This document shows, in pieces, positions 7,691-16,424 of a stretch of 64,000 nt of DNA. The DNA is from Brachybacterium equifaecis (GTDB lineage Bacteria > Actinomycetota > Actinomycetes > Actinomycetales > Dermabacteraceae): NCBI RefSeq assembly GCF_023509525.1, contig NZ_JAKNCJ010000001.1, forward strand, positions 310,001 through 374,000. The letters are read 5' to 3'. Within the stretch, counting starts at the first letter, position 1. Each line of letters begins with the position of its first letter. Both the position numbers and the translations under genes were made by a program. The notes beneath the pieces are model-generated. The model had not been told where the DNA came from. It worked only from the letters and a program-made list of their open reading frames with translations, and ran no database searches.

Positions 7691-9964
7691 TTGGAACCGA
7701 TGGAAGCCCGGCCGACGAGGCCCGAGGAGATCCTCCTGGAGCGGGAGCTCGAGCGCGAGCAGAGCTACGCCGACCTCCTCTACCGCCGGGTCGATGAGCT
7801 GATCGCGCAGATCGAGAAGAGCCTCGACCAGGTGCAGGCATCCCAGCATGCCGCCACGCACCAGAACCGGTCCGAGCGCGATGCGTTCATGGCGATGTAC
7901 GAGGACCGTCTCGCTCTGCTGCGATCGGTGAGCCAGGCGGTCGTGTTCGGCCGCCTCGACACGGACGCCGCCGAGCGCCACTACATCGGCCGGATCGGGC
8001 TGTTCACCGCTCAGCGCGAGCAGCTCCTGGTGGACTGGCGCGCCCCCGCGGCCGCCGCCTACTACCAGGCCACCAGCGTCAATCGGAAGGGCGTGCGGCT
8101 GCGTCGCCACCTGATCGGCCGGGGCCGGGAAATCGTCGCCCTCGAGGACGATGTCCTGGACCCCACCCTCCTCGCGGACGGCGCGGAGGCCGACGTCGTG
8201 CTCCAGGGCGAGGGTGCGCTCCTCGCAGCGGTCAGCTCGCAGCGCACCGGCCGCATGGGCGACATCGTGGCGACCATCCAGGCCGAGCAGGACCGCATCA
8301 TCCGCTCCGATCACCGCGGGGTCATGGTCGTCCAGGGCGGACCGGGCACCGGCAAGACGGCGGTCGCCCTGCATCGCGCCGCGTACCTCCTGTACACGCA
8401 CCGTCAGCGCCTTGAGCACTCGGGCGTCCTCATCGTCGCCCCCACGATCGGGTTCCTGCGCTACATCGAGAGAGTCCTGCCGAGCCTCGGCGAGTCCGGG
8501 GTGGTCATGCTGACCCCCGGGGACCTCTACCCCGGCATCTCGGCGCAGCGCCATGACACCCCGCCCGTGGCCCGCCTCAAGGGGGACGCCCGGATGGCCG
8601 AGCTGCTCGCGCGCGCCGTGAAGCAGCGCCAGATCGTGCCCGACGAGGATCAGCGCCTGCTCATCGACGGCACGCCCGTCACCCTCTCCCGCTCCCTGCT
8701 GGCCGGCGCCCGCAAGGAGGCGCGCGCCTCGCACAAGCCGCACAACCTCGCGCGGGCCGTGTTCGTACGCGCCGCGCTCGCAGGGCTGGTGCTGCAGTAC
8801 GAGCAGGCCCTGCGCAGCGAGGGCGTGACCGTCGTCCCCGAGGACCGCGCCGGGTATCTCGAGGACCTTCGCTCCGACCCCGGCGTGCGCCGGGCCCTGA
8901 ACCTCGCATGGATGCCGTACACGCCCGACTCGTTCCTGCGGATCCTCCTCAGCAGGCCCGAGCGCCTGCAGCGCGCCGCGCCCCGATCCCTCTCGCGCAC
9001 CGAGCTCCACCGGCTCGTGCGGGAGAAGGACGCCCCCTGGACCATCGAGGACATCCCGCTGCTGGACGAGGTCGCCGAGCTCCTGGGCGAGGACGACGCC
9101 GTCCAGCGCGCCGAGGCGGAGCGCCAGGGTCGTCGTCGCGAGAGCGATATCGCCTATGCGCGAGAGGTCATCGAGAGCTTCGACGAATCGGGGATGGTGC
9201 GCGCCGAGGACCTCGCCGACCAGATGGGCCGGCTGCGCGACGGGCGCAGCCTCGCCGACCGCGCCGTCACCGATCGCACCTGGACCTACGGGCACGTCGT
9301 GGTCGATGAGGCCCAGGAGCACTCGGCGATGATGTGGCGCTGCCTGATGCGGCGCTGCCCGACCAAGTCCTTCACCGTCGTGGGAGATGTCGCGCAGACG
9401 TCGTCCGCTGCAGGCGCGTCCTCCTGGCACGAGATGCTCGAGCCGCACGTCGAGGACCGCCTCCTGGTCGAGCACCTCAGCGTCAACTACCGCACGCCGC
9501 GCCGCATCATGGAGCGGGCTCAGGCGGTCGCCGAGGCGATGGCGCTACCGGTCACTGAGGTCACCTCGGTGCGCGAAGGCGACTGGGACGTGCGGATCGC
9601 TGCCGGCGCGGAGAGCACACTCGTCCCCCGCGCCGTCGATGCGGTCCGCGAGCTCGACGAGCTGGCGCTCGGCCGCCTCGCCGTCATCGCGCCCGGGGCG
9701 CTCCTCGAGGAGCTCGCGGCCGCGCTGGGCGCGGTGGAGGCGCTCGGACGCATCGGCGTGGGCAGCTCCGGCATCGACGAGCGCGTCGCCGTGATGACCG
9801 CCCAGGACGCCAAGGGGCTCGAGTTCGACGGCGTGGTGCTCGTGGAACCGGCCGCCATCGCGGATGGAGGGGACCGAAGCGCGGGCGACCTCTACGTCGC
9901 CATGACCCGGTCCACGCAGCGACTGGACGTGGTCAGCGCGCGGGATCTGCCCCCCGGGTTCTGA
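7691..9964 (+). CDS. helD: HelD-like RNA polymerase recycling ATPase
   Basis: HelD proteins are UvrD-like superfamily 1 ATPases that pull stalled or inactive RNA polymerase off DNA. Visible parts are an N-terminal coiled-coil arm rich in Glu/Arg, Walker A GGPGTGKTAVALH at about residues 215-227, VVVDEAQEHS (Walker B), VVGDVAQTSS, NYRTPRRIME, and near the end AQDAKGLEFDGVVLV and YVAMTRSTQRLDVV (motifs V and VI). At about 757 residues it fits the actinobacterial class. I chose TTG 7691 because AGGAGG lies 8 bases upstream; ATG 7700 is an alternative. I looked for and did not find a rifamycin-associated element upstream. Confidence 0.9.
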   Translation: MEPMEARPTRPEEILLERELEREQSYADLLYRRVDELIAQIEKSLDQVQASQHAATHQNRSERDAFMAMYEDRLALLRSVSQAVVFGRLDTDAAERHYIGRIGLFTAQREQLLVDWRAPAAAAYYQATSVNRKGVRLRRHLIGRGREIVALEDDVLDPTLLADGAEADVVLQGEGALLAAVSSQRTGRMGDIVATIQAEQDRIIRSDHRGVMVVQGGPGTGKTAVALHRAAYLLYTHRQRLEHSGVLIVAPTIGFLRYIERVLPSLGESGVVMLTPGDLYPGISAQRHDTPPVARLKGDARMAELLARAVKQRQIVPDEDQRLLIDGTPVTLSRSLLAGARKEARASHKPHNLARAVFVRAALAGLVLQYEQALRSEGVTVVPEDRAGYLEDLRSDPGVRRALNLAWMPYTPDSFLRILLSRPERLQRAAPRSLSRTELHRLVREKDAPWTIEDIPLLDEVAELLGEDDAVQRAEAERQGRRRESDIAYAREVIESFDESGMVRAEDLADQMGRLRDGRSLADRAVTDRTWTYGHVVVDEAQEHSAMMWRCLMRRCPTKSFTVVGDVAQTSSAAGASSWHEMLEPHVEDRLLVEHLSVNYRTPRRIMERAQAVAEAMALPVTEVTSVREGDWDVRIAAGAESTLVPRAVDAVRELDELALGRLAVIAPGALLEELAAALGAVEALGRIGVGSSGIDERVAVMTAQDAKGLEFDGVVLVEPAAIADGGDRSAGDLYVAMTRSTQRLDVVSARDLPPGF

Positions 9965-10004
9965 CACGCGGGCCCGCCCACGAGCCTGGGGATGCGGCTG
10001 CGCC

Positions 10005-10077
10005 ATGAGAGGGGCCGGCGGCCATGCGAGGCGCCGCAGGCATGAGAGGCGCAGCCGGGCATGAGAAGAGCCGGCGG
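10005..10077. repeat. Four imperfect 18-19 bp tandem repeats
   Basis: Units begin at 10005, 10024, 10042 and 10061, each starting ATGAGAGG or a close variant and continuing with GCCGGCGGC-like sequence. The last unit runs into the left arm of the terminator at 10068-10107. They lie between the converging helD and nrdR genes. Confidence 0.65.
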
Positions 10078-10107
10078 TCGTGGCTTCCCCTCCACGACCA
10101 CCGGCTC
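10068..10107. terminator. Terminator between helD and nrdR
   Basis: A 16-bp stem (10068-10083 with 10092-10107) with one C-A mismatch and an 8-base pyrimidine loop. It sits between plus-strand helD (ends 9964) and minus-strand nrdR (ends 10178) and could serve both. Confidence 0.75.
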
Positions 10108-10177
10108 GCGTGCGGTCCGAAGACCGCAACGGGACCATTCTAGGGGCACGATCAGGGTGCTGCGCACCGCGCAGGAA

Positions 10178-10651
10178 TCAGGAGGAGCGCTCCGCGTCGG
10201 AGCCCGCCGACTGCGCCCGCAGCTCCTCGATGGCGGCATCGAAATCCTCGAGGGATTCGAACGAGCGGTACACGCTCGCGAAGCGCAGGTACGCCACCAG
10301 ATCCAGCTCCTTCAGCGGCTGCAGGATCGCGAGGCCGACGTCATGCGCGTCGATCTCGGCCTGGCCGCTCAGCCGCACCGCCTCCTCGACCTTCTGGGCG
10401 AGCAGGGCCAGCTCGTCATCGCTCACGGGGCGCCCCTGGCATGCCTTGCGCACACCGGAGATCACCTTCGAGCGGCTGAACGGCTCGCTGGCGCCGGAGC
10501 GCTTGACCACCGCGAGCGCTGCGGACTCCATCGTGGAGAAGCGGCGCGAGCACTGCGGGCACTGCCGACGGCGCCTGATCGAGGCACCGTCATCAGCGGT
10601 GCGGGAGTCGACCACGCGGGAATCGGGGTTGCGGCAGAAAGGACAGTGCAC
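10178..10651 (-). CDS. nrdR: Ribonucleotide reductase repressor NrdR
   Basis: NrdR represses ribonucleotide reductase genes when its ATP-cone senses high dATP. The 157-residue protein has the N-terminal zinc ribbon (C3, C6, C31, C34) with the conserved DSR and [13 protein letters not shown] segments, and the ATP-cone at about residues 47-137 ([43 protein letters not shown]). The start is GTG 10651. A TACGAT -10-like element exactly 6 bases upstream suggests a leaderless mRNA. It lies next to the LysM gene and lexA, a neighbourhood shared with other actinobacteria. Confidence 0.97.
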   Translation of the reverse strand: MHCPFCRNPDSRVVDSRTADDGASIRRRRQCPQCSRRFSTMESAALAVVKRSGASEPFSRSKVISGVRKACQGRPVSDDELALLAQKVEEAVRLSGQAEIDAHDVGLAILQPLKELDLVAYLRFASVYRSFESLEDFDAAIEELRAQSAGSDAERSS

Positions 10652-10657
10652 CGCCCC

Positions 10658-10663
10658 ATCGTA
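10658..10663 (-). promoter_or_regulatory. -10 element of nrdR, leaderless arrangement
   Basis: TACGAT on the minus strand, then 6 bases, then GTG 10651. No Shine-Dalgarno sequence is present. -35 not recognisable. Confidence 0.6.
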
Positions 10664-10711
10664 CTGGCCGCGCTCCTCGACGCCCCCTCGCGCCCGCCTG
10701 AGGGAGGGAGG

Positions 10712-11077
10712 TCAGGAATCGAGGGCGGAGCCGGCGGGAAGGAGGATCTCCTGGCCGTCGGTGATGCGCGCGGTGCTCAGATCGTTGATCCGCACGGTCT
10801 CGCGGATGAAGTACTGCGGATCGGAGCCCTCAGGCGCGAACCGCTCGGCATAGGACCAGAGCGTGTCGCCGGATCGGACCGTGACGCTCTCGAGCTCGCC
10901 GCTCCCCGCGAAGGCACTGGGGATGTCGAGGACCAGCAGGGCGAGCAGCGCGACCACGACGCCGGCGATGAAGACCAGCGCCATCGCCGCGGCACGGCCG
11001 CGCTGGGTCAGCTGCAGTCGAACACCCTTGCGGGCGGGCGCCTCGGATGCCGTGGGAAGGGGAAGGATGGTGCTCAT
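10712..11077 (-). CDS. LysM membrane protein, candidate SOS cell-division suppressor
   Basis: A 121-residue protein with a basic cytoplasmic N-terminus, one membrane span at about residues 30-50, and a single LysM peptidoglycan-binding domain at about 64-115 ([17 protein letters not shown] to [10 protein letters not shown]). It is divergent from lexA. In mycobacteria and corynebacteria the genes at this position (Rv2719c, divS) are DNA-damage induced and block division; the position here and two LexA boxes support a similar role. ATG 11077 has AGGAG 7 bases upstream, and that ribosome site lies inside the LexA box at 11080-11095. Function is inferred from context. Confidence 0.85.
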   Translation of the reverse strand: MSTILPLPTASEAPARKGVRLQLTQRGRAAAMALVFIAGVVVALLALLVLDIPSAFAGSGELESVTVRSGDTLWSYAERFAPEGSDPQYFIRETVRINDLSTARITDGQEILLPAGSALDS

Positions 11078-11079
11078 GT

Positions 11080-11095
11080 CCGAACTCCTGTTCGA
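11080..11095 (-). promoter_or_regulatory. LexA box covering the LysM gene ribosome site
   Basis: Minus strand TCGAACAGGAGTTCGG matches the actinobacterial LexA box TCGAAC-N4-GTTCGA at 11 of 12 fixed positions. It lies downstream of the predicted start of transcription and contains the AGGAG ribosome site of the LysM gene. Confidence 0.88.
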
Positions 11096-11110
11096 TCGAA
11101 TACGTGTACG

Positions 11111-11139
11111 ACTGTACGACCTGGAACCGCGACACGCAA
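11111..11139 (-). promoter_or_regulatory. Promoter of the LysM gene
   Basis: Minus strand -35 TTGCGT (11139-11134), 17-base spacer, -10 TACAGT (11116-11111). Transcription would start near 11104, just before the LexA box at 11095-11080. Confidence 0.7.
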
Positions 11140-11147
11140 CAGATTCT

Positions 11148-11163
11148 TCGAACAGATGTTTGG
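11148..11163 (+). promoter_or_regulatory. LexA box overlapping the lexA -35
   Basis: TCGAACAGATGTTTGG matches TCGAAC-N4-GTTCGA at 10 of 12 positions. Its last bases overlap the lexA -35 (11160-11165), fitting autorepression, and it lies just upstream of the LysM gene -35 on the other strand. Confidence 0.85.
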
Positions 11164-11188
11164 CTGCGGCTCCTGCGCCGCCTACTGT
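11160..11188 (+). promoter_or_regulatory. lexA promoter
   Basis: -35 TTGGCT (11160-11165), 17-base spacer, -10 TACTGT (11183-11188). The leader to ATG 11246 would be about 50 bases. Confidence 0.72.
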
Positions 11189-11245
11189 GGGCGACAGGAG
11201 CACTCCATCGCAGGGGTGGGACATTCGAGAGGGAAGAGGGCCGAG

Positions 11246-11923
11246 ATGACCCCCAGCAGCACGCCCGAGCACACGGACGATGCGCACGCCGACGGGCTCA
11301 CCCCGCGCCAGCAGCGCATCCTCGAGACGATCACCGCGGCCATCGCTCGCCACGGCTACCCGCCCACCATGCGCGAGATCGGCGATGCCGTCGGCCTCAC
11401 CTCCCCCTCCTCGGTCTCCCATCAGCTCCAAGCGCTCGAGCGCAAGGGCTTCCTGCGGCGCGACCCCAACCGGCCTCGCGCGATGGAGGTCGTCCTGCCC
11501 GATGAGGCGGGCGATCCGGGCGCGCAGGAGGATCTGCAGGCGCCGGCGGCCTCGGTGAACGTGCCCCTGGTGGGCAGGATCGCCGCAGGCGTGCCCATCA
11601 CCGCCCAGGAGCAGGTCGAGGACGTCTTCACCCTCCCCCAGCAGCTCGTCGGCGACGGGGAGCTGTTCCTGCTGCAGGTCGTCGGCGACTCCATGGTCGA
11701 CGCCGCCATCTGCGACGGGGACTGGGTGGTCGTGCGCAGCCAGCCCGTGGCGCAGAAGGGCGAGATCGTCGCCGCCATGATCGAGGGCGAAGCCACCGTG
11801 AAGACGTTCGCCCAGCGCGACGGCCATGTGTGGCTCATGCCGCACAACCCCGCCTTCGCTCCGATCCTCGGCGACCACGCCGAGATCCTCGGCAAGGTCG
11901 TGGCAGTGCTGCGGGCCGTCTGA
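11246..11923 (+). CDS. lexA: SOS repressor LexA
   Basis: LexA represses DNA-damage genes and cleaves itself when stimulated by RecA filaments. The 225-residue protein has the N-terminal winged helix-turn-helix ([20 protein letters not shown] through [16 protein letters not shown], residues 18-68), the cleavage site A114-G115 in RIAAGVPI, the catalytic Ser149 (GDSMVDA) and Lys186 (ATVKTF). ATG 11246 has GAGGG upstream. It is divergent from the LysM gene; the shared region holds two LexA boxes, one overlapping its own -35, so it is probably autoregulated. A recA gene with a LexA box lies 11 kb away. Confidence 0.98.
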   Translation: MTPSSTPEHTDDAHADGLTPRQQRILETITAAIARHGYPPTMREIGDAVGLTSPSSVSHQLQALERKGFLRRDPNRPRAMEVVLPDEAGDPGAQEDLQAPAASVNVPLVGRIAAGVPITAQEQVEDVFTLPQQLVGDGELFLLQVVGDSMVDAAICDGDWVVVRSQPVAQKGEIVAAMIEGEATVKTFAQRDGHVWLMPHNPAFAPILGDHAEILGKVVAVLRAV

Positions 11924-11957
11924 GCCTGCCCGCCCGCGCCGATCGGGCCCGCGCCGG

Positions 11958-13979
11958 TCAGGCGGGCCGGGAGAGCCGCTTCAGCGCGCCGAGGGCGACG
12001 GCGGGGTCGTTCGTCGGCCACAGCGGCGGCATCGCGCTGAGCAGCACCTGGCCGTAGCGCTTGGTGCGCAGGCGCGGGTCCAGGATCGCCACCATGCCCC
12101 GGTCGCCATGGGAGCGGATGAGGCGCCCGGCGCCCTGCGCGAGCAGCAGGCTCGCGTGCTGCACCGAGACGGACATGAACCCGCTCCCCCCGCGCGCGTC
12201 CACGCGCTCCGAGCGGGCCGCGACCAGCGGATCGTCGGGCCGGGGGAACGGCAGGCGGTCGATGGTGACCAGGCGGCAGGTCCGTCCCTGCACGTCCACG
12301 CCCTGCCACAGCCCGATCGTCCCGAACAGGCTCGCCCGATCGTCGGCGCGGAACTGCTCGACCAGTCGCGGCAGGGAGTCCTCGCCCTGGAGGCCAAGGG
12401 GAAGGTCGGTGCGCGCGCGCACGTGCTCAGCGGCCAGCTCCGCGCCCCGGCGCGAGGAGAACAGGCACAGCGCGCCGCCGTCGGACGCCTCCAGCAGCTC
12501 CGTGAGGTGGTCGAGCATCGCGAGGGCGGGGCCCTCGCGGCCCGGCTGCGGCAGGTGCTGGGCGACGTAGAGGATGCCCTGGCGGCGGTAGTCGAAGGGG
12601 CTGCCGACGTCGAGACCCGCCCACGCGTCGCGGTTCTCGAGTGGCGGCACCTCGTCCACGTCCATCCGGTTGCGAGCGGCGAGGCCGATGGAGCCGGCGG
12701 GCTGCTCGAAGCGGCCGCCGAGCGCGAGCGTGGCGGAGGTGAGGATGGCTGTGCGGTCCTCCAGGATCTTGCCGCGCATGGCGCCGGCGACGCTCAGCGG
12801 CGCGACCTGGAGGTGGGAGCGGCCCGTCTGCTGCGAGTGGGACACCGAGACGACGTCGTCCTCGTCGGGCTCGCGCAGGCGCTCGCAGACGTCGATGATC
12901 GCCTGGAGGTCCGCGCGCGCGGTCTTGCGGGCCCCTGCCATGCCGGGGGCGTCCCCGCCTGCGTCCTTCGCCTCGCTGTGGGCCTCTCGCGCCTGCGTGT
13001 GCAGGACCTGCAGCGCGTCGGACATCGCCCCCGGGAGGGCTCCGAGCACGCGGCCGTCGGGCATCTCGGCGAGCGCGGTCCCGAGGGACTCCCCGGCGTC
13101 GTCGAGGGCGGTCGCGCCCATGCCCATCCCCCGCAGCTCGCGCACCACGGAGCGGACCATGGTCGGGGAGAGGACCTCGGTCACCGCTCCCGTCACGCGA
13201 GCGGTGAGCTCGTGGGCCTCATCGAAGATGACGGCGTCGTGCTCGGGGATGATGCCGTGCCCGTCGAACGTGTCGATCGCGAGCAGCGCGTGGTTCGTGA
13301 CCACGACGTCCACCTCGCGAGCGGCGGCGCGGCTGCGCTCGGCGAAGCACTGCTCGACCAGCGGGCAGGAGGAGCCGATGCAGTGCGAGCCCGAGACCGA
13401 GACCTGGCGCCAGGCCCGATCGGAGACGGGCTCGTCGAGGTCGTCGCGGTCGCCGGTGTCGGTGTGCTCGGCCCATTCGCGCAGGCGCACCACCTGCTCC
13501 CCCAGCCGCTCCGTCTCGCTGCGCGAAGGATCGACGCTGACCTGGGAGAACAGCGCACCGGGATCGAGATCGAGGGGGTAACCGCCGTCGAGCTTGTGCA
13601 GGCACGCGTAGTTCCCGCGGCCCTTCAGCAGGGCGAAGGACGGGGTGCGCGGCAGATGCGGGGCGACCGCCTCCACGATCCGCGGCAGGTCCTTGCGCAC
13701 GATCTGGGACTGCAGGGCGATCGTGGCGGTGGAGATGACCACGGGCCGGCCGCTGCGCATGGCCTGGCGCAGCGCCGGGACCAGGTAGGCGAGGGACTTG
13801 CCGGTGCCGGTCCCCGCCTGCACGAGCAGATGGCGTCGGCCCTCGAGGGCGAGATCCACAGCGCTGGCCATCTGGTCCTGGCCCTCGCGCGGCGCCCCGC
13901 CGACGGCGCCCACGGCGGCGGCCAACATGACATCGAGATCGGCGATCCGGGAGGAGCCGGAAGGGGTCGCGGTGGGCAT
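11958..13979 (-). CDS. DinG/YoaA-type iron-sulphur helicase
   Basis: A superfamily 2 XPD-like DNA helicase of 673 residues. Walker A AGTGTGKS is at residues 55-62; four cysteines for a 4Fe-4S cluster are visible in YACLHK, SHCIGSSC and EQCF; the DEAH box is IFDEAHEL; and the C-terminal part has LFSSRRGAE, GVDVQG and the motif VI region QGAGRLIRSHGDRG. Such enzymes unwind G-quadruplexes, R-loops and damaged replication structures. ATG 13979 has no ribosome site but has TACAGT 6 bases upstream, so the mRNA may be leaderless. It converges with lexA. No LexA box was seen at its promoter. Confidence 0.9.
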   Translation of the reverse strand: MPTATPSGSSRIADLDVMLAAAVGAVGGAPREGQDQMASAVDLALEGRRHLLVQAGTGTGKSLAYLVPALRQAMRSGRPVVISTATIALQSQIVRKDLPRIVEAVAPHLPRTPSFALLKGRGNYACLHKLDGGYPLDLDPGALFSQVSVDPSRSETERLGEQVVRLREWAEHTDTGDRDDLDEPVSDRAWRQVSVSGSHCIGSSCPLVEQCFAERSRAAAREVDVVVTNHALLAIDTFDGHGIIPEHDAVIFDEAHELTARVTGAVTEVLSPTMVRSVVRELRGMGMGATALDDAGESLGTALAEMPDGRVLGALPGAMSDALQVLHTQAREAHSEAKDAGGDAPGMAGARKTARADLQAIIDVCERLREPDEDDVVSVSHSQQTGRSHLQVAPLSVAGAMRGKILEDRTAILTSATLALGGRFEQPAGSIGLAARNRMDVDEVPPLENRDAWAGLDVGSPFDYRRQGILYVAQHLPQPGREGPALAMLDHLTELLEASDGGALCLFSSRRGAELAAEHVRARTDLPLGLQGEDSLPRLVEQFRADDRASLFGTIGLWQGVDVQGRTCRLVTIDRLPFPRPDDPLVAARSERVDARGGSGFMSVSVQHASLLLAQGAGRLIRSHGDRGMVAILDPRLRTKRYGQVLLSAMPPLWPTNDPAVALGALKRLSRPA

Positions 13980-13985
13980 CGGATC

Positions 13986-13991
13986 ACTGTA
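13986..13991 (-). promoter_or_regulatory. -10 element of the DinG-type gene, leaderless arrangement
   Basis: TACAGT on the minus strand, 6 bases before ATG 13979, immediately beyond the hflX terminator at 14001-14029. Confidence 0.58.
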
Positions 13992-14000
13992 ATGAGCACG

Positions 14001-14029
14001 GCCCGCCGCGCCTCGAAGGCGCGGCGGGC
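14001..14029 (-). terminator. hflX terminator
   Basis: A perfect 12-bp stem (14001-14012 with 14018-14029) with a TCGAA loop, 20 bases past the hflX stop. It separates hflX from the helicase gene, whose start codon is only 22 bases further. Confidence 0.82.
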
Positions 14030-14048
14030 ACACGGGGTGATCCCGGGC

Positions 14049-15635
14049 TCAGGCCGCTCGAACGGCCTCGGAGATCTCCGAGGCGAGCGCCTCGTCGACG
14101 CGAGCGTGCAGGCGCGTCCCCTCCGCGAGATGCTCCTCCGAGAGGACCTCGCCGGTGGTGTGCGCGCGGGAGATGAGATCCCCTCGGGTGTACGGCACCA
14201 GCACGTCGATCTCCACGGCCGGCTGCGGGAGGCGCTGGGAGATCAGCTCGCGCAGCTCCTCGATCCCCTCGCCCGTGTGCGCGGAGACGACCGCGCTGTC
14301 CCCGACCTGGCTGCGCAGCCGGGCGATGGTCTCCGGAGCGGCGAGATCGGCCTTGTTGAGCACGACGATCTCGGGCACGTCGAAGCCCTCGATGTCCGCG
14401 AGGACCGCGCGCACGGCGCGGATCTGGCCCTCGGGATCCGGGTGCGAGGCGTCGACCACGTGCAGCAGGAGATCGGCGTCGGCCACCTCCTCGAGCGTCG
14501 AGCGGAACGCCTCGACCAGCTCCGTGGGCAGAGAGCGCACGAAGCCGACGGTGTCGGCGAAGGTGAAGTCGCGGCCGTCGGGGGTCTGCGCGCGGCGCAC
14601 CGTCGGATCCAGCGTCGCGAACAGCGCGTTCTCCACCAGCACGCCGGCGCCCGTGAGGCGGTTCAGGAGAGAGGACTTGCCGGCGTTGGTGTAGCCGGCG
14701 ATCGCCACGGCGGGCACTTCGCGGCGCTTGCGGTCGGCGCGCTTGGCCTCGCGGCTCGGCGCCATCTCCTTGATCTCGCGGCGCAGCTTCGCCATGCGCG
14801 TACGGATGCGCCGACGGTCCAGCTCGATCTTCGTCTCGCCGGGGCCGCGCGAGCCCATGCCCTGGCCTCCGGCGGCCTGGCCGCCCGCCTGCCGCGACAT
14901 CGACTCGCCCCAGCCGCGGAGCCTGGGAAGCAGGTACTCGAGCTGCGCGAGCTCGACCTGCGCCTTGCCCTCGCGGGACTGGGCGTGCTGGGCGAAGATG
15001 TCGAGGATCAGCGCGGTGCGGTCCACGACCTTCACCTTGACGATGTCCTCGAGCGCGCGGCGCTGGGAGGGGGCGAGCTCGCCGTCGGCGATCACCGTAT
15101 CGGCACCGGTCTCAGCGACCAGCGCAGCGAGCTCCTGGGCCTTTCCCTTCCCGAGGAAGGTGGCGGGATCGGGGTGCGCACGGCGCTGCATGACGCCGTC
15201 GAGCACCTCGGAGCCGGCGGTCTCCGCGAGGGCCGCGAGCTCGCGCATGCTGTTCTCGGCATCCTCCACGTTGCCGGTGGTGAACAGACCGGCGAGGACC
15301 ACGCGCTCCAGGCGGAGCTGGCGGTACTCGACCTCGGTGACGTCCTCGATGTCGGTGCGCAGTCCAGCCACTCGGCGCAGCGCATGGCGATCCGCGAGGT
15401 CCATCTGCTCGCCGTCGGCGTCCGAGGTGTACGTGATCGCGGAGACGGAGGCGTCCCCGCGAGCGAGGATGCGCCGGGTCAGGGCGTCGGCGGAGCTCTC
15501 CGGGGCGGAGCCCGAGGGCGCCGCAGCGTCAGGCGCAGCGCCTGCCTGCGTCGCGTCCTGGCCGGATCCGGGGGCGTCCTGGGGGTCGACGGCGTCGTCG
15601 GCGGAGCTGGAGTCCGGATGGAAAGCGATCGGCAC
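14049..15635 (-). CDS. hflX: Ribosome-associated GTPase HflX
   Basis: HflX binds the 50S subunit and splits stalled or hibernating ribosomes. The 528-residue protein has an acidic, low-complexity N-terminal extension (to about residue 70), the HflX N-domain (GKGKAQELAALV, DTVIADGELAPSQRRALE), a helical linker with GRGMG-like GSRGPGETKIELDRRRIR, and a G domain with AGYTNAGKSSLLNRLTG, DTVGFVRSLP and VLNKADL. The start is GTG 15635 with GGAAGAGG upstream. It has its own terminator. It is divergent from the RsmC-like gene. Confidence 0.95.
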   Translation of the reverse strand: MPIAFHPDSSSADDAVDPQDAPGSGQDATQAGAAPDAAAPSGSAPESSADALTRRILARGDASVSAITYTSDADGEQMDLADRHALRRVAGLRTDIEDVTEVEYRQLRLERVVLAGLFTTGNVEDAENSMRELAALAETAGSEVLDGVMQRRAHPDPATFLGKGKAQELAALVAETGADTVIADGELAPSQRRALEDIVKVKVVDRTALILDIFAQHAQSREGKAQVELAQLEYLLPRLRGWGESMSRQAGGQAAGGQGMGSRGPGETKIELDRRRIRTRMAKLRREIKEMAPSREAKRADRKRREVPAVAIAGYTNAGKSSLLNRLTGAGVLVENALFATLDPTVRRAQTPDGRDFTFADTVGFVRSLPTELVEAFRSTLEEVADADLLLHVVDASHPDPEGQIRAVRAVLADIEGFDVPEIVVLNKADLAAPETIARLRSQVGDSAVVSAHTGEGIEELRELISQRLPQPAVEIDVLVPYTRGDLISRAHTTGEVLSEEHLAEGTRLHARVDEALASEISEAVRAA

Positions 15636-15748
15636 GGGCGGGGCCTCTTCCTGTGGTGGTTGCGGGGCGTGCTCCAGGATCCCACGCGGGCGGCCAGCGG
15701 TCGAGGCCTTTACGCACTGGGCGTAGCGGACCCCGGCGCGACCCTGCG

Positions 15749-15754
15749 TAGTCT
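15749..15754 (+). promoter_or_regulatory. -10 element of the RsmC-like gene, leaderless arrangement
   Basis: TAGTCT, then 6 bases, then GTG 15761. No Shine-Dalgarno sequence is present. Confidence 0.6.
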
Positions 15755-15760
15755 TGCGGG

Positions 15761-16375
15761 GTGTCTGAGCACTACTTCTCCCCCACCACCGCCACCGAGG
15801 ACTCCCGGCGGCCGCTGACGGTGCAGCTCGCTGGCGCTGCGCGGAGCCTGGTCACCTCGCGCTCCGTGTTCAGCGGCGACCGCCTCGACAAGGCGACCGC
15901 GGTGCTGCTCGCGCGCTTCGACGAGCTCACGGAGCTCCCCCCGCGCCCGCGCATCCTCGACCTCGGGTGCGGCTGGGGCCCGATCGCCCTGACCGCCGCG
16001 CTCGAGCACCCGGACGCCGAGGTCTGGGCGGTGGACGTCTCCGAGCGCGCCCGAGCGCTCACGCGCGAGAACGCGGAGCTGCTGGGGGTGGAGGTGCACG
16101 TGGCGACCCCGGAGGAGGTCCCCGAGGATCTGCGCTTCGACGCCATCTGGTCCAACCCCCCGATCCGCATCGGCAAGGAGGCGCTGCATGCGCTCCTGCT
16201 GCACTGGTGCGCCCGACTGACGGACGAGGGGACCGCGGCGCTCGTGGTCGGGAAGAACCTCGGCGCCGACCCGCTCGGGGCGTGGCTCGACGGCCAGCTC
16301 CCGGACCGCAGCGTGCGCAAGGCCGCGAGCGCGAAGGGCTTCCGGATCCTCGAGGTCGGCCCGACCGGCTCCTGA
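15761..16375 (+). CDS. RsmC/RlmG-like class I methyltransferase
   Basis: A 204-residue SAM-dependent methyltransferase of the RsmC type (guanine-N2 methylation of 16S rRNA in characterised relatives). It shows motif I ILDLGCGWGPIALTAA, the acidic VWAVDVSERA, and the catalytic SNPPIRIGKE, which is the NPPF/H-type motif of N2-guanine enzymes. It lacks the N-terminal duplicated domain of E. coli RsmC, matching the short actinobacterial form, which usually starts with EHYFS as here. The start is GTG 15761. It is divergent from hflX and convergent with dapF. The exact rRNA target is not established. Confidence 0.85.
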   Translation: MSEHYFSPTTATEDSRRPLTVQLAGAARSLVTSRSVFSGDRLDKATAVLLARFDELTELPPRPRILDLGCGWGPIALTAALEHPDAEVWAVDVSERARALTRENAELLGVEVHVATPEEVPEDLRFDAIWSNPPIRIGKEALHALLLHWCARLTDEGTAALVVGKNLGADPLGAWLDGQLPDRSVRKAASAKGFRILEVGPTGS

Positions 16376-16424
16376 GCCGCGGTCCGACGCCCGGCGGCAG
16401 CCGCAGGGCCGACGGGAGCAGGGC

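Noticed and set aside
11826-15818. Very long open frame on the plus strand opposite the helicase and hflX genes
   Set aside because: It has no recognisable domain, mirrors the codon structure of the minus-strand genes and is the usual artefact of high GC. The same applies to the long plus-strand frame opposite ftsK (24638-27997).
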